Origin: JBMOKT01 sp049323895 | Lineage (GTDB): Bacteria > Bacillota > Peptococcia > Peptococcales > BICA1-8 | Assembly: GCA_049323895.1 (NCBI GenBank) | Contig: JBMOKT010000021.1 | Span: 62,001-126,000, forward strand | Direction: 5' to 3' | DNA length: 64,000 nucleotides | Shown here: piece by piece, positions 42,556-50,879 of the stretch | Layout: each line of letters begins with the position of its first letter | How positions within the stretch are numbered: position 1 is the stretch's first letter | The notes under the pieces: generated by a model | Told to the model about the DNA's origin: nothing | The model's database searches: none | The model's input: only the letters and a program-made list of their open reading frames with translations | Translations under genes and position numbers: made by a program

Positions 42556-42808
42556 AGTTGAACATATCGATGATACGCTGCTTCAGGGTCGGCAGGATAG
42601 TTTCGCCGAACAGGGCATAAAGACCGCCGAGAAGGAGGGCACCGATGACAACTGCCATCAGGATTTTGATGGCAGTGTCCACGAAGCCTTCCCCGCGCTG
42701 GGAGCAGAGAATGACCCTAGACTTGAGGAACATTTCTGTGTTTTTGGCGATCACCCTTGTGATCATATCGTTTGCCTTGCCGATGATTTTTTTAGTGAGC
42801 TTTTTCAT
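42545..42808 (-). CDS. DUF6133-like Flp pilin candidate
   Basis: 87 aa with a basic cytoplasmic N-terminal part and one hydrophobic segment preceded by Gly-Glu-Gly-Phe (RGEGFVDTAIKILMAVVIG). The arrangement matches Flp-type pilin, where cleavage occurs before the hydrophobic helix and a Glu follows closely. The N-terminal leader (about 38 residues) is unusually long. It is encoded directly before the peptidase, so I take it as the major pilin. Confidence 0.6.
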   Translation of the reverse strand: MKKLTKKIIGKANDMITRVIAKNTEMFLKSRVILCSQRGEGFVDTAIKILMAVVIGALLLGGLYALFGETILPTLKQRIIDMFNYGG

Positions 42809-42852
42809 TGTGATTTACCTCCAAATTCATATTTTCATTGATCGGTTTTTGT

Positions 42853-43188
42853 TTACATACCGCCCATGCGCAAGGAGCCGCTGTGCTCCGGCACTTCTTC
42901 CAAAGCGGGCGGATCGGCTGCCACGCTTTGCTCAAGGGGTTTTTGTCTGTCCGGTTTATCTTCCCGCCTTCTTTGCTGCTTGTAGGTAAAGGCGGAGGGA
43001 ATGCCTTCCAAGTCTTTGCACCGCTTGACCTTATATCTTTCCGTGTCATCTTTGTAAAGGTAATACCAATCCTCGTCAAAGCTGTATACTCCCGCCATGC
43101 CTGTAGCCATTCCGTCCCTGTAAATCAGCTGATACTTAAAAAGAGGATTGGGATCGCATACAACTCTGATCAGATCCAGTTCAAGCAT
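42853..43188 (-). CDS. Hypothetical protein with Met-rich tail
   Basis: About 111 aa from MLELDLIRVVCDPNP. A compact aromatic domain (YQLIYRDGMATGMAGVYSFDEDWYYLY) is followed by a Lys/Arg/Glu linker ending in SGSLRMGGM. The start is uncertain; a longer frame begins at 43233 within a terminator hairpin. No family recognised. The tail fits the shared pattern. Confidence 0.6.
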   Translation of the reverse strand: MLELDLIRVVCDPNPLFKYQLIYRDGMATGMAGVYSFDEDWYYLYKDDTERYKVKRCKDLEGIPSAFTYKQQRRREDKPDRQKPLEQSVAADPPALEEVPEHSGSLRMGGM

Positions 43189-43224
43189 CACTTCTTTCGT
43201 GTTTACCACCTCCGTATGGGCAGC

Positions 43225-43253
43225 AAAAAACACCGGTGATTTAGACCGGTGTT
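43225..43253 (-). terminator. Leftward terminator
   Basis: Perfect 9-bp arms AACACCGGT and ACCGGTGTT around a 7-base loop, with a T-run on the minus strand (43230-43225). It separates the 70-aa gene and the 111-aa gene. Confidence 0.7.
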
Positions 43254-43270
43254 AAACTGCCCGTGGAATT

Positions 43271-43483
43271 TTATTCGGTTTCGTAATCCTCTGCTTCACC
43301 CACATGGAGAAAGCCCTGGGCGGCTGCTTCAATAATTCCTGAAGTCACAAGGGTCACGGGCGTATTTCCTTTACACAAAAACCCGTCACGGATTACGAAG
43401 TTTTCCGGAAGTTTCATGTCGGGAAGCCGGGAGTAAAGGGTCTGTCTGATATCCCGAGGTGTAAGGCGTTGCTCTTTGCTCAT
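43271..43483 (-). CDS. Small hypothetical protein (70 aa)
   Basis: From ATG 43483, nine bases after GGAG, the product starts MSKEQRLTPRDIRQTLYSRL and ends acidic (EAEDYETE). It lies after the SpoVG-like gene, and a longer in-frame start inside that gene is unlikely. No family recognised; no Met-rich tail. Confidence 0.55.
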   Translation of the reverse strand: MSKEQRLTPRDIRQTLYSRLPDMKLPENFVIRDGFLCKGNTPVTLVTSGIIEAAAQGFLHVGEAEDYETE

Positions 43484-43529
43484 GGGCATCATCTCCGTAA
43501 ATATTTTTAAGCATAGGCCATTTCCTGGA

Positions 43530-43928
43530 TTATCCCATACGCAGGCCGGAGGTCTGCTCCGGTGCTTCAATGGGAGCCTGTGCCGCTCCCTGCTGCTGGC
43601 TCTGTGTGAGAGCCTGATGGTAGGCATCTACAACGGCGTTATTTAGCTGCTCCCGGAATTCCTTGGTCACGGGGAAGCAGATGTCCTTATATTCGCCGTT
43701 TCCCGCCTTGTAGCTGGGCATGGCGACGAACAGCCCCTTGGAGCTGTCCACAACCTTTACATTCCTTATGGCAAAGCAGTCATTGAGGTTGACGGACGCA
43801 TAGGCTCTGACATTGCCCTCCGGACGGATGGAGCCGACCTTGACATCCACCTTCATAGGCATGGGCTGCTCGGCGGCGGTCTGTGCAGGTTCCAGCGTGT
43901 TGCTGGCCGCACTTTGTGTTTTACGCAT
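43530..43928 (-). CDS. SpoVG-family protein with linker and Met-containing tail
   Basis: 132 aa. Residues about 28-100 match SpoVG: KVGSIRPEGNVRAYASVNLN, DCFAIRNVKVVDSSKGLFVAMPS and EYKDICFPVT. SpoVG proteins are small RNA/DNA-binding regulators. Here the domain has a disordered N-terminal extension and a Gln/Ala/Pro-rich linker ending in TSGLRMG, a shortened version of the shared tail. It is surrounded by YodL, LPD28 and other tail-bearing genes. Confidence 0.8.
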   Translation of the reverse strand: MRKTQSAASNTLEPAQTAAEQPMPMKVDVKVGSIRPEGNVRAYASVNLNDCFAIRNVKVVDSSKGLFVAMPSYKAGNGEYKDICFPVTKEFREQLNNAVVDAYHQALTQSQQQGAAQAPIEAPEQTSGLRMG

Positions 43929-43960
43929 TGGTGATTCCTCCTTATAAATTTTGGAAATTA

Positions 43961-43981
43961 AAAAAAACAGCCTTTCGGCTG
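43961..43981 (-). terminator. Leftward terminator after YodL gene
   Basis: Minus-strand CAGCC-gaaa-GGCTG with a stable GNRA loop and a run of seven or more T. It lies between the YodL-domain gene and the SpoVG-like gene. Confidence 0.7.
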
Positions 43982-43993
43982 CGGCTGATTGGG

Positions 43994-44554
43994 TTACATG
44001 CTCATCTCCGGTCCTTGGTATAACTCCTGCTCCTGCGGCTTGAAGGATATTTCCTTGAAGCCGAAGCGGTCTACATAGTGAAAGGTGCTGCCGGAATCAT
44101 CGTATAATTCGACAGCATCCGACATAGAGAGACTGTGCCCCTCGTAGCCGGAGGGATGGTCGAGATTGAATTTGGCATATAGCGCCTCCAGCTCGTTGGT
44201 ATCCACCTCGCCGTCGTAGACCACCCGGTAATTATCCAGATCTGGCTCGCCGAAATTCTTCAGCAACTCGTCGTATCCTATGAATTTCATCATGGGGTCA
44301 ACATCGGGCCTGAGCTGCCAGACACGGCACTTCTTCAGAAGCTGTGCATTGCCTTCCGAATCGAGCTTTCCCTCCGCCAGCCGCTCGTAGGTGCCGGGCG
44401 TCCACTCCACATTGATTCCCTTGGTGTTTGAAAGATAGGACTTGAGCTCGTCGCTTTCAAACATGGGGTCTACCACGGCCTTGTCCTTGTCGAGATATCC
44501 GGCTGTGTTGCCGTAGTAGAGAATACGGTTGTTTTTAATCTGAATACCGTTCAT
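43994..44554 (-). CDS. YodL-domain protein with Met-rich tail
   Basis: 186 aa. The C-terminal domain (about 95-165) is YodL-like (PF14191): YRVVYDGEVDTNELEALYAK, FNLDHPSGYEGHSLSMSDAV and TFHYVDRFGFKEISF. YodL domains occur in polyvalent proteins thought to enter the recipient with phage or plasmid DNA. After a short Gln/Glu linker it ends in YQGPEMSM. It lies in the tail-bearing cluster. Confidence 0.8.
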   Translation of the reverse strand: MNGIQIKNNRILYYGNTAGYLDKDKAVVDPMFESDELKSYLSNTKGINVEWTPGTYERLAEGKLDSEGNAQLLKKCRVWQLRPDVDPMMKFIGYDELLKNFGEPDLDNYRVVYDGEVDTNELEALYAKFNLDHPSGYEGHSLSMSDAVELYDDSGSTFHYVDRFGFKEISFKPQEQELYQGPEMSM

Positions 44555-44569
44555 GAAAGCCTCCTTGTA

Positions 44570-45163
44570 TTACATTCCTCCCATTTTCTGCTCCATACCA
44601 AACTCCTGCGTGGATGGTTCCTGAGACACCCAGCCGGTCATGGATTTGATGACCATGGCTTCCTCCTGCGCTTTAGATACGCCCAGCTTCTCGTTGCTGA
44701 AATCGGCAAGCTCTCTGTTCTTCACAGGGTCGCCGGTATCCCAATCCGATTTGTAATAGCCGGTTTCACCGTGCTTGACACAGATGAGGCTGCCGTCGTT
44801 GGGCAAAACGGAGAAGCACATGTCTGGCAGCTCGCTTAGACCCTCAAGAGTGAGACCATGTTCCTCACAGAACTCGGCGAGCGTCATGCACTCTCCAAGA
44901 AAATTCAGTTTTCCCTTGAGCCGGCAATATCCTTCCTGGGGGATGGCGACCGGTTCCGGTGTAAGAACAGTCGCGGCGTGGTTCACAGCGACGAGGTTTT
45001 CAACCGTTACCGGGTTGCCGGGATCATTATCCGAGCCGCGCAAATCGTAACAGTGAAAACCCTTCGGAACAGTCGACCGCTCGATGCGGGAGTTGGTAAA
45101 GAGCGCCGGTTTGCCGAACAGCTCCACATGCTCATAGTGTTCTTCATAGGCATTTACGCTCAT
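44570..45163 (-). CDS. LPD28-domain protein with Met-rich tail
   Basis: 197 aa. The N-terminal half reads YEHVELFGKPALFTNSRIER, VPKGFHCYDLRGSDNDPG and NLVAVNHAATVL, matching the large-polyvalent-protein-associated domain LPD28 as I recall it. The rest is helical and ends in FGMEQKMGGM. LPD domains are described from polyvalent proteins of phages and conjugative elements; activity unknown. Confidence 0.75.
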   Translation of the reverse strand: MSVNAYEEHYEHVELFGKPALFTNSRIERSTVPKGFHCYDLRGSDNDPGNPVTVENLVAVNHAATVLTPEPVAIPQEGYCRLKGKLNFLGECMTLAEFCEEHGLTLEGLSELPDMCFSVLPNDGSLICVKHGETGYYKSDWDTGDPVKNRELADFSNEKLGVSKAQEEAMVIKSMTGWVSQEPSTQEFGMEQKMGGM

Positions 45164-45196
45164 AGGCGATTTCTCCTTTCCTGATTTGTAAAACGG

Positions 45197-45229
45197 TTAG
45201 GAACAGCAGCATGATAATCATAGTGCTGT
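45197..45229. repeat. Inverted repeat downstream of the adhesin gene
   Basis: GGAACAGC and GCTGTTCC (8-bp arms) face each other around a 17-base loop in the gap between the adhesin gene and the LPD28 gene. It lacks a T-run, so it may be an RNA-stabilising or processing hairpin. Confidence 0.45.
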
Positions 45230-45248
45230 TCCCTCATCAGAGGATTGG

Positions 45249-48200
45249 TTACTGAAAGTAGAAGCTTACGGAGTAAGTGATATTGCTCTTGTTGTACATG
45301 CAGTTGTGGTTGGTGTAATAGTAGAACTCTAGCTGGCTGTAGATGCCGGGCGACAGACTGCGGCTGAAGGTGATGCCGTTGGTGGTTGTGCCGTAGTTCA
45401 TCTGATCCCACTGTCTTGTCAGCACATTATAGCCGCGAACACGACCGTAGTCGTTGCCGCTGTGACCTGAAACAGGCGGCACCGTAAAGGTATAGTTGGT
45501 GATGGTCGCTCCTGCGATACCCTGTTCCAGAATGACCGATTCAGGGCCGGTCAGCGTCATGCCCCCGCCGCGATTGGGGTCGGCGATAAAGAACACGATA
45601 GCCGCCCAAGGCGATTCGGCGCCAGTTGAGTCAACAGCTTTCACACGCACCACATTTTTACCGAGGGGATAAGCAGTGCTTGTCTGCGCCGGACGGCCTT
45701 CCCAAATGTAGGTGATGGCGTCGCCGTCAGCATCGGAGCTGGAGGCGGTGATTGTAATCGGTACGCCGGGAGCGATGCTGTTGCCGTCAGGAGTACGGTT
45801 AATTACCGGAGTTGTGGGCGCAGAGTTGTTCACAGTGAAGGTGATTGGTGTCCAGTCGGAATACAGCCCCCATGCGTCCTTCGCTCTGACATAGACGGTG
45901 TGAGTACCCACGGAATAATAGCTGTCTGCCGTGTTGCCGGAGTATTCCAGCGTAACGGCGTCGCCGTCCGGATCGGCTGCAGATGCCGAAATGTTTACCT
46001 TCAGCTTGCCGTTTAGTGCTGTTCTTGTGACTGAGGCGCTGCCGGTGGGCTTATTCGGCGCAGTATTAGTAATGGTGATGCTCTGCGAATAAGTGAAAGC
46101 TCTGCCTGTGCTGTCGGTCGTGCTGGCAGTCAGAACATAACTGCCGGGTACGCTTATTGTAATAACGCCGCCGCTGTTTGACAGACTTCCGGAGTAACTC
46201 GCCGGGCTTCCGCCTTTGGTCAGCGACCATGTAAGGGTTCTGCCCTCCAATCCGGACACAGTCGGCAGGGATACGTTTATATTGCCGCCGATGTGGACAT
46301 AGGACGGAATCGAGAACGGGAAGCTGGCAATCGGCTTGACCGTCGCCGTGTTGGATGTGAAGGTGAATTTCCTGCCGTTCACATTGGTAGTTTCGCCAAT
46401 CAGCTTAACTGCAATGGTTTTGTCCGTGCTGATTGTCAGGGAGCCGCCGCCTGTACCGACAGTGCCTGTGGCATATTGGGTATAGGGCTTGGGCTGACCG
46501 CCATCCACAGAGATAAGCCAAGCAGTATCCGTTCCATCGAGCTCCGAGCCTGATGCGGTTACTGCAACAGCATCTCCGCTGTAGGTCAGCGGAGTGACAC
46601 TTATGCTCATGGTCGGGATGGGGGATATTGTGAAGCCCCGGCTCTTGGTGAAGGTGCGGCCGGTGGGGTCCGTCATGGTCAGGGTCAGCTTATACTGTCC
46701 CTTTGACAGGAAGGTCAGGCTGCCGCCTGCTTTGGTGAGCGTACCGGATGTGTAAATTGAGTACGGTTCAGCACCGCCGTCATCCTTCACGACTGTCCAG
46801 TCTGCTGTGAGGTTCTCCAAATCCGTACCGCTGACGCTGACCGTTCCGGCTTCACTTTCGTACCAGACCTGTGGCATGCTGAGATTAATCGTTGGGATTG
46901 GGCAGACTGTCGTTGATGCACTATATGAGAACACTCTGCCTAGCGCGTCCGTCATGGAAGCAGTCAGGATGTAATCTCCAATCTGCGTAAAACGTATTTT
47001 CCCGCCGTAGGCATTAAGGCTGCCCTCCATAACATCAGTTAGCTCTATCGCCTCGCCGTCCTTGGTAAGTGACCATTCTACCGGCAGCACGTTGTTGTTG
47101 CCGCGGGTTCTCAGGTCGATGCTGCGGTCGGTGTGGGTCGATTCAGGAAACTCAAAGCTGATGCTCAGCACAGGCAGGACTTCAATCCTGCCTCCGTTCT
47201 CGAACAGGAATACCCGTCCGGTTTCATCGGTAATGCGGGCGATCAGCTCGTAAGTCCCGGCGTGCTTGAAGCGTATGGAGCCGCCGCTGTTGTCCAGCGT
47301 TCCGTCGACATACGTCCCAAAATCCTGGAATCCGAAGCCGTTCTCTAACAGCCACTCGACCTTCAGGCTGCCCAGCTCCGAGGTTTCCGGTATTACGTTG
47401 ACGATGGTATCAGTGTGGGCAGTTTCCGGCAGAGTATATGTGATGCCGGGAACGGGATAGACCTTGACCGGCGCGGTGTAGCTATAGCTTCTGCCTGTCG
47501 GATCGGTGAAGGCTGCTTTCAGAACATACTCGCCTTTATCTATGAAGCGGATGTATCCGCCCTCGTTGGTCAGCTCGCCCTGAACCGCTTCGGCAAGGGC
47601 ACCAGCTTCTCCGTTCCTGGTCAGCGACCACTGGATTGAAGCGTCGCCGAGGTTCTCAAATTTGGTTTCCACATGAACCGTTTTGTCGGTATGGGTGATT
47701 TCCGGCACATAAAAGCCGATGGAACCCACAGGATAGACCGTGACAGTATCGGTTGCTTCAAAGGTTCTGCCGATTTCGTCGGTAAGTGTCCCGGTGAGCA
47801 TATATACACCCCTGTCCTTGAAGCGGATATTCCCGCCGCCGTTGGTGAGGCTGCCCTCAAGCTCATCGGTAGGCGCTGCCGCTTCACCGTTCTTCGTCAG
47901 GCTCCAGTTGATGGTTAGCCCTTCCGCTTCGGTTAGAGCTGTGGTCACATCCAGCACCGTATCAGTATGAGACACAGCGGGAAGTGAGAATGCAATGCCC
48001 GCCACAGGATAGACTTTGGTATTTTTACTATGGGTGAATACGCGACCAGTATCATCGGCAATGGACGCTGTGAGTGTATATTCGCCCTTGTTCCTGAACA
48101 CATAGGTGCCGCCCTCGTTTTCAAGCTCGCCGCTCAGAATGTCAGTCGGCTGGGCAGCTTCGCCGTCCTTTGTCGCCGTCCACACAATGTCGTGGCCGTA

Positions 48201-49316
48201 TAGCTTTTCCAACGGGAATGAAAGCGTAACCGATTTGTCCGTATGGGTGGTTTCCGGCAGGTCAAAGCTCAGGTCGATAACCGGATACACTGTTACCTGC
48301 TTGGACAGCACTGTTTCTTTTCCTCTGGTGTTCTTGGCAACGGCGGTCAGAGTATACTGTCCGTCCTCCTTGAACTGGATGGTACCGCCCTCCAAACCGA
48401 GGGTCCCGCTGACGGCGTCCGCCAGCTCTACAGGCTGCTGTGAACCATCCACGGCGGTTTTGGTCAATGTCCAGGTATAGCTTTTCATGTATTTCCATAC
48501 AGGCATCACCTGAATTTCGCTGTCGGTATGAACCGTTTCGGGGAGTTCAAACCTCACCTGTGCGGGAGGATAATATGAGCCGCCGCCGGGATTGCCGGGT
48601 GCGGGCGTAGGAGTCGGAGTAGGAGTTGGGGTTGGCTGGTTTTCATCCGGATTCATCGGGGTAGGTGCCGGCTGATCTGTAGCTCCGGGAGCCGGACTCG
48701 GAGTGGTTGCATCCGGAGTCTGCGAGGGAGCGGACGGCGTTGGTTCAGTCGGCTTCGGCGTGACCTTGTCGTTCATATCCTCGGCTTCGCCCTTGGTAGC
48801 CGGATCATTGGCACGGATTTTATTATCATCCGTATCTCCGATGATTCCGTCCTCACGGCCGATGATGACATATCCCTTATCCTCATCCCTGATGTCCGGC
48901 TGGTCATCATATCCGCTGTGCCCTTGAGTGTTTTTTGCTTCCTCGTCCTTGCCCTCCGCTCTCACGAGCATCTTTAGTATCTCGGCGCGGGTGATCGGGT
49001 CGTCGGGATGGAAGCCGTCGGGATAATCGGCGGGGTCAATGATTCCGGCGTCAATGAGTGCCTCGATGTATTTTTCCGACCAGTGACCGTCAATGTCGGA
49101 AAAGCTGGGCGGGTCTTTTTCCGCATTTGAGGTATCGAGCGGAATTTCCTGCGCCAGAATTGCGGCGTACTCACCTCGTGTGATGATTTCGTCCTGCCCG
49201 ACAAAGCTCTCCGGATGCAGGCGGTACGCCGTATAGATTCCGCCGCATATAAGGAGAAGGAGAGCAAGGGCAATAATAACGATGCGTTTTCCTTTCTGTT
49301 TCATGGGTTTTCTCAA
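45249..49316 (-). CDS. Giant SLH-domain surface protein with nine tandem beta repeats
   Basis: 1355 aa. It has an N-terminal signal/anchor helix (about 10-30), one and a half S-layer-homology motifs (TRGEYAAILAQ, FSDIDGHWSEKYIEALIDAG, TRAEILKMLV; about 45-180), and a Pro/Thr linker with a TPTP run (190-255). Nine repeats of about 90 residues follow (260-1110); the first six begin with a LPE-x-x-HTD type motif, and all have GG-x-I-x-F and Y-x-LTA strands. Two FN3/Ig-like domains and a C-terminal domain (GGGMTLTGPESVI onward) complete it. It is probably a cell-surface adhesin helping mating contact. It lies between tail-bearing genes. Confidence 0.85.
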   Translation of the reverse strand: MRKPMKQKGKRIVIIALALLLLICGGIYTAYRLHPESFVGQDEIITRGEYAAILAQEIPLDTSNAEKDPPSFSDIDGHWSEKYIEALIDAGIIDPADYPDGFHPDDPITRAEILKMLVRAEGKDEEAKNTQGHSGYDDQPDIRDEDKGYVIIGREDGIIGDTDDNKIRANDPATKGEAEDMNDKVTPKPTEPTPSAPSQTPDATTPSPAPGATDQPAPTPMNPDENQPTPTPTPTPTPAPGNPGGGSYYPPAQVRFELPETVHTDSEIQVMPVWKYMKSYTWTLTKTAVDGSQQPVELADAVSGTLGLEGGTIQFKEDGQYTLTAVAKNTRGKETVLSKQVTVYPVIDLSFDLPETTHTDKSVTLSFPLEKLYGHDIVWTATKDGEAAQPTDILSGELENEGGTYVFRNKGEYTLTASIADDTGRVFTHSKNTKVYPVAGIAFSLPAVSHTDTVLDVTTALTEAEGLTINWSLTKNGEAAAPTDELEGSLTNGGGNIRFKDRGVYMLTGTLTDEIGRTFEATDTVTVYPVGSIGFYVPEITHTDKTVHVETKFENLGDASIQWSLTRNGEAGALAEAVQGELTNEGGYIRFIDKGEYVLKAAFTDPTGRSYSYTAPVKVYPVPGITYTLPETAHTDTIVNVIPETSELGSLKVEWLLENGFGFQDFGTYVDGTLDNSGGSIRFKHAGTYELIARITDETGRVFLFENGGRIEVLPVLSISFEFPESTHTDRSIDLRTRGNNNVLPVEWSLTKDGEAIELTDVMEGSLNAYGGKIRFTQIGDYILTASMTDALGRVFSYSASTTVCPIPTINLSMPQVWYESEAGTVSVSGTDLENLTADWTVVKDDGGAEPYSIYTSGTLTKAGGSLTFLSKGQYKLTLTMTDPTGRTFTKSRGFTISPIPTMSISVTPLTYSGDAVAVTASGSELDGTDTAWLISVDGGQPKPYTQYATGTVGTGGGSLTISTDKTIAVKLIGETTNVNGRKFTFTSNTATVKPIASFPFSIPSYVHIGGNINVSLPTVSGLEGRTLTWSLTKGGSPASYSGSLSNSGGVITISVPGSYVLTASTTDSTGRAFTYSQSITITNTAPNKPTGSASVTRTALNGKLKVNISASAADPDGDAVTLEYSGNTADSYYSVGTHTVYVRAKDAWGLYSDWTPITFTVNNSAPTTPVINRTPDGNSIAPGVPITITASSSDADGDAITYIWEGRPAQTSTAYPLGKNVVRVKAVDSTGAESPWAAIVFFIADPNRGGGMTLTGPESVILEQGIAGATITNYTFTVPPVSGHSGNDYGRVRGYNVLTRQWDQMNYGTTTNGITFSRSLSPGIYSQLEFYYYTNHNCMYNKSNITYSVSFYFQ

Positions 49317-49340
49317 TCCTTTCTTTTAATTTTGACAATG

Positions 49341-49370
49341 AAAAAACCGGAACCCTTTATCTGATTCCGG
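49341..49370 (-). terminator. Leftward terminator upstream of the adhesin gene
   Basis: Minus-strand CCGGAA and TTCCGG pair around a 12-base loop, followed by six T. It isolates the adhesin gene from the preceding regulator block. Confidence 0.65.
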
Positions 49371-49389
49371 CCTTAAGTCCATATTGCTT

Positions 49390-49977
49390 TCATAGCTTCA
49401 GCTCCATGCCGCCCGGCTCCTGCTGTTCCTTAAAGAAAGCTTCCAAGACCTCCGGTGAAGGATGAATAAGCTTGCCGTCAATCATCTCGAACACACAGAA
49501 GTCATCACGGTCGCAAATCATTACCCTATGCTGATAGTCCTTCTGCATTTCGATGTAGTCCTGCACCTCCTTGATGCTGCACAGCCATACGCCGGAGGTA
49601 TATCGGCCGTCCGGCAAAAAACAATAGCCGCTGTACTGCGGCTCATGGCTTTTGAGATCCAGCGCAGCTGCCGGACGGATTTGCGAGAGCTGCAGCCGGG
49701 CATGATCAGACAGGATTTCCGGCTTTGCGATACCGAGAATGTCGCTTCGGTTCCAGCGAACCTGTTCACCGTCCGCAAGGGAAACGACAAAAACTGATCG
49801 GCCGCTGGGATTGGGATTGCTGCCGAAGCCTCCGGTGCAGAAGTACAGCTGATGCTTGGTGTTACGGAATTCTTCCGATAACACGGAGGGTTTGAGGACT
49901 ATAACCTTACCGCTGATGGAAAAGTCATACCCGCTCTGCAGACAGTCCTCCTGAGAAAACAATACTTCCTCACTCAT
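49390..49977 (-). CDS. Hypothetical protein with Met/Leu tail
   Basis: 195 aa; begins MSEEVLFSQEDCLQSGY. It contains a beta-rich body (KVIVLKPSVLSEEF, HQLYFCTGGFGSNPN, GRSVFVVSLADGEQVRW) and a VMICDRDDFCVFEMIDGKL stretch, ending after a short Gln/Glu linker in GGMELKL. No family recognised. The gene overlaps the AbrB-like gene upstream by eight bases, so it is cotranslated with the regulators. Confidence 0.65.
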   Translation of the reverse strand: MSEEVLFSQEDCLQSGYDFSISGKVIVLKPSVLSEEFRNTKHQLYFCTGGFGSNPNPSGRSVFVVSLADGEQVRWNRSDILGIAKPEILSDHARLQLSQIRPAAALDLKSHEPQYSGYCFLPDGRYTSGVWLCSIKEVQDYIEMQKDYQHRVMICDRDDFCVFEMIDGKLIHPSPEVLEAFFKEQQEPGGMELKL

Positions 49978-50263
49978 GGCGCTGCTCCTTTCTCTGTTCG
50001 ACCAGCTCCAGCAGTCTTGCGGCGATGCCTATCTGCGTTTCCTCCGGCATGTCGCGGATGGCGGCGCGCACAAACGCTTCCACTGCTTCCGGCGACTGGT
50101 CGCCAAGCTCGATGAGATCAACCTTCTTGGCTGTGATGACCCCCTTGTTAACGCCGAGACGCACAATATCGCCATGCTCCATTTCAGCGGATGCACGGAG
50201 CGCCTTGGGAATCAGGACTCTGCCCTTGTCATCAAGGATTTTGTAAATGGGCTTTGCTTTCAT
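49970..50263 (-). CDS. AbrB/SpoVT-type DNA-binding protein
   Basis: 97 aa with an N-terminal swapped-hairpin domain (YKILDDKGRVLIPKALRASAEM, then GDIVRLGV) and a short helical part. AbrB-like proteins bind DNA as dimers or tetramers and are often transition-state or plasmid regulators. Its start overlaps the end of the neighbouring AbrB-like gene (ATGA-like spacing), suggesting they act together at the element's entry promoter. Confidence 0.8.
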   Translation of the reverse strand: MKAKPIYKILDDKGRVLIPKALRASAEMEHGDIVRLGVNKGVITAKKVDLIELGDQSPEAVEAFVRAAIRDMPEETQIGIAARLLELVEQRKEQRHE

Positions 50264-50841
50264 ACGAAATAACCTTCCTTTCTCATAACCTCCCGCACCG
50301 TATCGGGATCAATGCCAATATTAGCGAACAGATCCCGAAGCTCATCCGGCAGATTGTCCAGAATATCTGCTTCCATTATGACGATGGCGCCGTCAGTGAA
50401 AATGATATCGAGATCGCTATCCTCCGGAATGCCTGCCGCCTCCAACAGCTCACCGGGTACAAACAGATCACTTTCGTCCTCCAACTCATCCTCCAGTTCA
50501 TCTTCCTCATCTTCATCTGCATTGTAAAAGACAAGGCTTCCGTTCCCGCCGAAAGCGCCGAGACTGCAGTCCTTCGGAATACCCGCAGCCTCCAGAAGCA
50601 CATCCGGTATGTGCAGCTCATCCTCCGGAGCGAACACATCCTCATCATCTGGATCAATAATGATATTTGAAGGTTCAGTTGTGCTGAGGTGTATCGGGCT
50701 GGGATGGGTTTCCCCTTTCGCAACTGCAAGGGAGACGTACACCTCATCACCGGGATTGAATCCGGCCCCTCCTACGGTTTTTTCAGAAATGACAAGTCGG
50801 CCGTCCTTATCCACGCATGTACGCATTTCAATCATTTTCAT
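50260..50841 (-). CDS. Multi-repeat AbrB-like regulator with acidic linkers
   Basis: 193 aa with three hairpin-like units: MRTCVDKDGRLVISEKTVGG near the start, and two repeats beginning LHIPDVLLEAAGIPKD and LFVPGELLEAAGIPED. A very acidic linker (DEDEEDELEDELEDE) lies between the latter. The repeats look like AbrB-type swapped hairpins carried in one chain. A single-chain multi-AbrB protein paired with a classical AbrB protein is unusual; regulation is inferred. Confidence 0.65.
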   Translation of the reverse strand: MKMIEMRTCVDKDGRLVISEKTVGGAGFNPGDEVYVSLAVAKGETHPSPIHLSTTEPSNIIIDPDDEDVFAPEDELHIPDVLLEAAGIPKDCSLGAFGGNGSLVFYNADEDEEDELEDELEDESDLFVPGELLEAAGIPEDSDLDIIFTDGAIVIMEADILDNLPDELRDLFANIGIDPDTVREVMRKEGYFV

Positions 50842-50879
50842 AAAGTAAAACCTCCCTTAAAAAATAATTTGTTTTCCTG

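Noticed and set aside
45160..45411. 83-codon frame at the end of the adhesin gene
   Set aside because: Gln/His-rich out-of-frame shadow of the adhesin coding sequence.
48590..48650. TPTP run in the adhesin as a possible DNA repeat or phase-variable tract
   Set aside because: It is an ordinary Pro/Thr stalk; repeat units are few and codons vary.
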